DNA of 64,000 bases from Roseateles sp. GTDB lineage: Bacteria; Pseudomonadota; Gammaproteobacteria; Burkholderiales; Burkholderiaceae_C. The first letter of the stretch is position 1; each line of letters opens with the position of its first letter. The stretch spans positions 124,001 to 188,000 of the forward strand of contig JAEUPJ010000025.1 of the NCBI GenBank assembly GCA_016790285.1, in the 5' to 3' direction. The position numbers and the translations under genes were made by a program. Below, piece after piece: positions 61,103-64,000 of the stretch. The notes below the pieces were generated by a model. It did not search any database and was not told the DNA's origin. It was given only the letters and a program-made list of their open reading frames with translations.

Positions 61103-63494
61103 CCTCGGCGGGCGCCGCGTCGCCCGGCTCGGGGGCCAGGCCCAGCAGGGCCAGCAGGCTGGCGCGTCGCTTGGCCTCCAGCGGCAGGGCGCCCTCGGGC
61201 GCTTCCCGGGCGGCCAGGGGCTCCAGCAGCTGGCGCGCTCGCAGGCGCAGGGCCTGCTCGCCGAAGTGGGCCGCGGCGGCCAGCCAGATGAAGTCGGACA
61301 CCTCGTCGGGGCAGGGGTGGGGCGGGTCGTCGGCGCTCAGGCCGGGCGCCAGGCCTTCACGGCTCAGGCGCAGCAGCAGGTCGCGGATCTGGCCTTGCTC
61401 GGCGGTCAGCCTTTGCTTGTGCAGGGCGGCCACCAGGCTGGCGATGAGGCCGTTGGTGATGGCCTGCCGGATGACCCAGTGGCGCACCGACTGGATCGGC
61501 TCGGCATCGACCCGGTCCACCAGCTCACGGGCGCGTGCCAGCGTGCCGGCCACGTCGACGCCACCCGCAAGTGCGCCGCGGAAATGCTGCATCTGCAGGG
61601 CCGTGACGTCCTGCGCCAGCGCCTCGGCGTCAAAGCGCGGGTCGCTGCCGGCGGCGCTGTCGTCCAGGCCTCGCGCCTGCTGCAAGACGGCGCGCGCGAT
61701 GGCGAGCTTTTCCTCGCTGTTGGACAGCCGCCGCTCGGCCACGGCCATGAGGTAGGCCGCCTCGCGCCCGAGCCGGCCCGCCCGCTCGGCCTCGGGGATG
61801 GCCCCGGCGACCGTCAGCGCCACACGGCACAGCGTGCGGGCCTGGAACCACTTGCCCGAGCTGGCGTAGACGAAGGCGTGCAGCACATGCGCGTGGTAGT
61901 TGCTGTCGTCTTCCTGGCGCAGCTCGGCGTAGAGCGCGGCCAGGTCGAAGTCCGGGCCACGGTCGGCGCGGAACATCAGCTCGCTGAGCCGTTCGGCCTG
62001 GGCCTGCGCCCCCGGGTAGCGATCGTCCAGCCGCAGCGCCGGCAGCCCGCGCACCTTGGCGTTGGCATCCAGCAGCTGCTCCACGCCGATGACGCCCATC
62101 GAGAGGTAGAGGTCGGCAAACGACTGCTGCACCCGCTTGACGAGCGCGGCCAGGAAGGCGTTCACGTCGATGCAATCGGCCTCCAGCCCGGGCCACGGGG
62201 GTTCGTGGCGCAGCTGGCGGCGCTCGACGACGAGCTGCTTGAGCGTGTCGGTGACGACGTTGCGCCACTTGGCGAGGTCGGCCGCCGGGAAGTTGCCGTC
62301 GAGCTTGGCGCGGTGCTGGGCCTCGATGAGCAGGTTCAGCGCGTCATCGAGTTCGCTGGACTCGGCCACCTGCTGCGCATCGTCGGCATTCACCTCCACG
62401 ACGACACCGCCCTGGGGCCGGGCGCTGCGCTCCTGCTGGACGGCGTTCGGGAACACCACCGACAGGAACTCCAGCATGCGGAACTGCGTCTCGGAGGTCG
62501 GTGCGGGCGCGAAGCAATGCTTGGTGCCGAGCAGGGCGCGGGCGTCGCGCAGGTAGGCGGCGGTGAAGTCCTTGAAGCCCTGGTGAGCCGCCGGCACGTG
62601 CCTGCCCGCCTTCAGCGTCAGCTCGTTGGTGGTGATGAGCACGACGCGCTGGCGCAGGCGGCGCGACGCGGCATCCGCGTTGACCCATTGAAGGTAGGCC
62701 AGGGCCCAGGCGTCGTCGCGCAGCTTGTTGGCAGCCCGTGGCGGGATGGCCGGCAAGCCTTCGCACAGGCGTTGGTACCAGGTGTCGGCATCGGGGCGCA
62801 GGGCTTCGAGCCGGTCGTCGCGCAGCTGCGGCGGCGGGCGCCGCAGCTGGCGCTCGCCGTCGCCGAACGCCGGGTGGAAGGCGGGCGGGACCAGGCGGCC
62901 ACGCGGCAGCAGGCGCAGCAGTTCCGTGGGCGCGGTGCAGTTCAGGTAGGCAGCGAGTGCCGGCGCGTCGGCCTCCAGCACCCCGAGCAGCCGGTGCAGC
63001 GCCTCCCCGGGGTCCTGCGTGCTGGCGACCGCATCAGCCAGGCGGGTGGCGAGGTCCTCGGTGCTCGCGCCGTCGCGCTCGAAATCGGCGGCCGCATCGC
63101 GCGAGATGGCCAGCACCACGCGCCGGTTCTCTTCGTCGTGGGGCGGCAATGCAATCAGCGGGCCGGGCGCCGCGCCGGCGATGGCGGCATCGGCGGTTGC
63201 GGGGTCCAGGCGCCGCATGACGAGGTCGCCCAGCAGGGCCACGACGCGTTCGTGCACGCTGCCCGCGCCCGCGAACGCGTGAGGCACGCGAACACTCGCG
63301 AGCCACGGCTCCGCATACATGACGATGAGGTCGGTGTCGACGGCGTAATGGATGCGCTCGCCGGGGGGCGCCTGCAGTGACTCCTCGTCCACCCAGTGGT
63401 CGGCGCACAGCGCGGCCAGCTGCGCGGCGTCCTCCAGCATCTGCCGGCCGTCCTCGAGGCGCTGCTGGAGTTCCGCGTCGGCGACGGGCTTCAC
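61092..63494 (-). CDS. large protein with N-terminal PIN-like motifs, unknown function
   Basis: I do not recognise this 800-residue protein. GERIHYAVDTDLIVMYAEPW (46-64) matches the first strand and Asp (Asp53/Asp55) of PIN ribonuclease domains, and RDDAWALAYLQWVN (259-272) with RVVLITTNELTL (283-294) matches the later acidic helix and the T/N/D strand. The 200-residue separation is longer than in a normal PIN domain. Residues about 540-700 are helical and TPR-like (AHVLHAFVYASSGKWFQARTLC, EAAYLMAVAERRLSNSEEKLAIA). No membrane segment is seen. The GTG start overlaps the upstream stop as GTGA. An RNase effector or sensor is a guess. Confidence 0.7.
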   Translation of the reverse strand: MKPVADAELQQRLEDGRQMLEDAAQLAALCADHWVDEESLQAPPGERIHYAVDTDLIVMYAEPWLASVRVPHAFAGAGSVHERVVALLGDLVMRRLDPATADAAIAGAAPGPLIALPPHDEENRRVVLAISRDAAADFERDGASTEDLATRLADAVASTQDPGEALHRLLGVLEADAPALAAYLNCTAPTELLRLLPRGRLVPPAFHPAFGDGERQLRRPPPQLRDDRLEALRPDADTWYQRLCEGLPAIPPRAANKLRDDAWALAYLQWVNADAASRRLRQRVVLITTNELTLKAGRHVPAAHQGFKDFTAAYLRDARALLGTKHCFAPAPTSETQFRMLEFLSVVFPNAVQQERSARPQGGVVVEVNADDAQQVAESSELDDALNLLIEAQHRAKLDGNFPAADLAKWRNVVTDTLKQLVVERRQLRHEPPWPGLEADCIDVNAFLAALVKRVQQSFADLYLSMGVIGVEQLLDANAKVRGLPALRLDDRYPGAQAQAERLSELMFRADRGPDFDLAALYAELRQEDDSNYHAHVLHAFVYASSGKWFQARTLCRVALTVAGAIPEAERAGRLGREAAYLMAVAERRLSNSEEKLAIARAVLQQARGLDDSAAGSDPRFDAEALAQDVTALQMQHFRGALAGGVDVAGTLARARELVDRVDAEPIQSVRHWVIRQAITNGLIASLVAALHKQRLTAEQGQIRDLLLRLSREGLAPGLSADDPPHPCPDEVSDFIWLAAAAHFGEQALRLRARQLLEPLAAREAPEGALPLEAKRRASLLALLGLAPEPGDAAPAEVSA

Positions 63495-64000
63495 GCGGCT
63501 GCCTCCAGGAAGGCCATGAGGTCGTCCGTGTCCGAGACCGACGGTGCGATCTCGACGTGAGGAACTGTCGCGCCAGCCGCCACCAGCGCCGAGACGAGCA
63601 GCGCCGTGACGTCGCCCCTTCGGTGCAGCGGGCGCCCGGCCAGCAGGTCGCGGTCGGTGTCCATCAGCCGCTGCAGGCCGGCGTTGACCGAGGCCCGCGG
63701 CAGTTGCATGAGCATCGCCGCCGTGTAGCCGATGCGTTCGCGCACGCGGCCCGGGTCGCGCGCATGGTCGACCTCCAGCCGGTCGCGCACGTCGATGAAG
63801 CAGTCTGCCCAGGGGTTGGATTCATCGGCCAGCAGGATCTCGAACGCGTCCGGCAGCAGGTCTGGCGGGAAGCCGGCGGCTGTGCACAACGCCCGCGTGG
63901 CTTCGAAGGCGGTGCCTTGCGCGCCGAAGCCCTTGAGCACCATGATGGCCGTGACGAAGAGCGCCCTCGGCGCGCCGCCATAGCGTGCGCGTGCGCATAC
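63491..64000 (-). CDS. unknown protein coupled to the PIN-like gene (5' end outside the window)
   Basis: The frame is open to the right edge, so only the C-terminal 169 residues are seen. It includes ARYGGAPRALFVTAIMVLKG, DLLPDAFEILLADESNPWADCF, RERIGYTAAMLMQLPRASVN and GDVTALLVSALVAAGATVPHVEI. The content is mostly helical with no signature I can name. The ATG at 63943 is internal and is unlikely to be the start. Its TGA overlaps the GTG of the PIN-like gene, so the two are translated together and probably act together. Confidence 0.65.
   Translation of the reverse strand, partial: VCARARYGGAPRALFVTAIMVLKGFGAQGTAFEATRALCTAAGFPPDLLPDAFEILLADESNPWADCFIDVRDRLEVDHARDPGRVRERIGYTAAMLMQLPRASVNAGLQRLMDTDRDLLAGRPLHRRGDVTALLVSALVAAGATVPHVEIAPSVSDTDDLMAFLEAAA

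Overview
The window is very GC-rich chromosomal DNA from a betaproteobacterium, most likely a member of the Burkholderiales close to the Roseateles/Rubrivivax/Leptothrix group. The grounds are the protein sequences, the gene order glyQ-glyS-gmhB-plsC with lnt and corC next to it, hslVU, a PEP-CTERM protein, and GC-rich intergenic hairpin repeats. No rRNA, tRNA, CRISPR array, transposase or phage gene was seen. The placement is inferred from recall of family sequences, not from a search.

Bases 1-12155 (all minus strand) form one long gene train for xylan and xylose use: ACS-family MFS carrier, ROK regulator, GH43 beta-xylosidase, GPH sugar symporter, xylA, xylB, GH30 xylanase-like lipoprotein and a sialate-O-acetylesterase-type esterase cut by the left edge. 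Bases 12387-17907 (plus) carry a secreted GH67 alpha-glucuronidase, a LacI regulator, uronate dehydrogenase, an SMP-30 lactonase and a small Ig-like lipoprotein. Bases 17938-21619 (minus) carry an IlvD/Edd dehydratase, an FAH-family sugar-acid dehydratase and a GntR regulator. A Caulobacter-type TonB-dependent receptor follows at 21960-25100. Together these can import glucuronoxylan fragments, remove glucuronate side chains, split xylo-oligomers, send xylose into the pentose phosphate pathway and oxidise the uronate. Three related LacI-type boxes (12299, 20892, 21876) tie the pieces together.

Bases 25186-46976 are a mixed housekeeping and accessory stretch: an MFS carrier, small envelope proteins, an AsmA-like protein, a BON lipoprotein, an SbmA/YddA-type ABC exporter, a branched-chain amino acid ABC operon with a LivM-LivG fusion, GrpB, DUF938, an orphan fimbrial-type protein, a TSUP permease, pirin-azoreductase with a divergent LysR, a PEP-CTERM SGNH hydrolase, a TonB-like protein, a LiuR-like MerR facing an MBL-fold hydrolase, a YgjP-type metallopeptidase and PlsC. 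Inside the liv operon sits a 437-base element: a GxxExxY (PD-(D/E)xK-like) gene enclosed by 41-base inverted repeats. A geneless copy of the same palindrome lies between xylA and xylB.

Bases 47110-61102 are mostly core genes: a gmhB homologue that lacks two catalytic Asp residues, glyS, glyQ, lnt, corC, a G3E GTPase with a His-rich loop, a DksA with one zinc-finger Cys, a STAS-domain protein, hslV, hslU, a K+ channel and a LuxR-type regulator. At the right edge (61092-64000, minus) a two-gene unit of unknown function begins: an 800-residue protein with PIN-like motifs and an overlapping partner cut by the window end. The best candidates for something undescribed are the GxxExxY palindrome element and this PIN-like gene pair.
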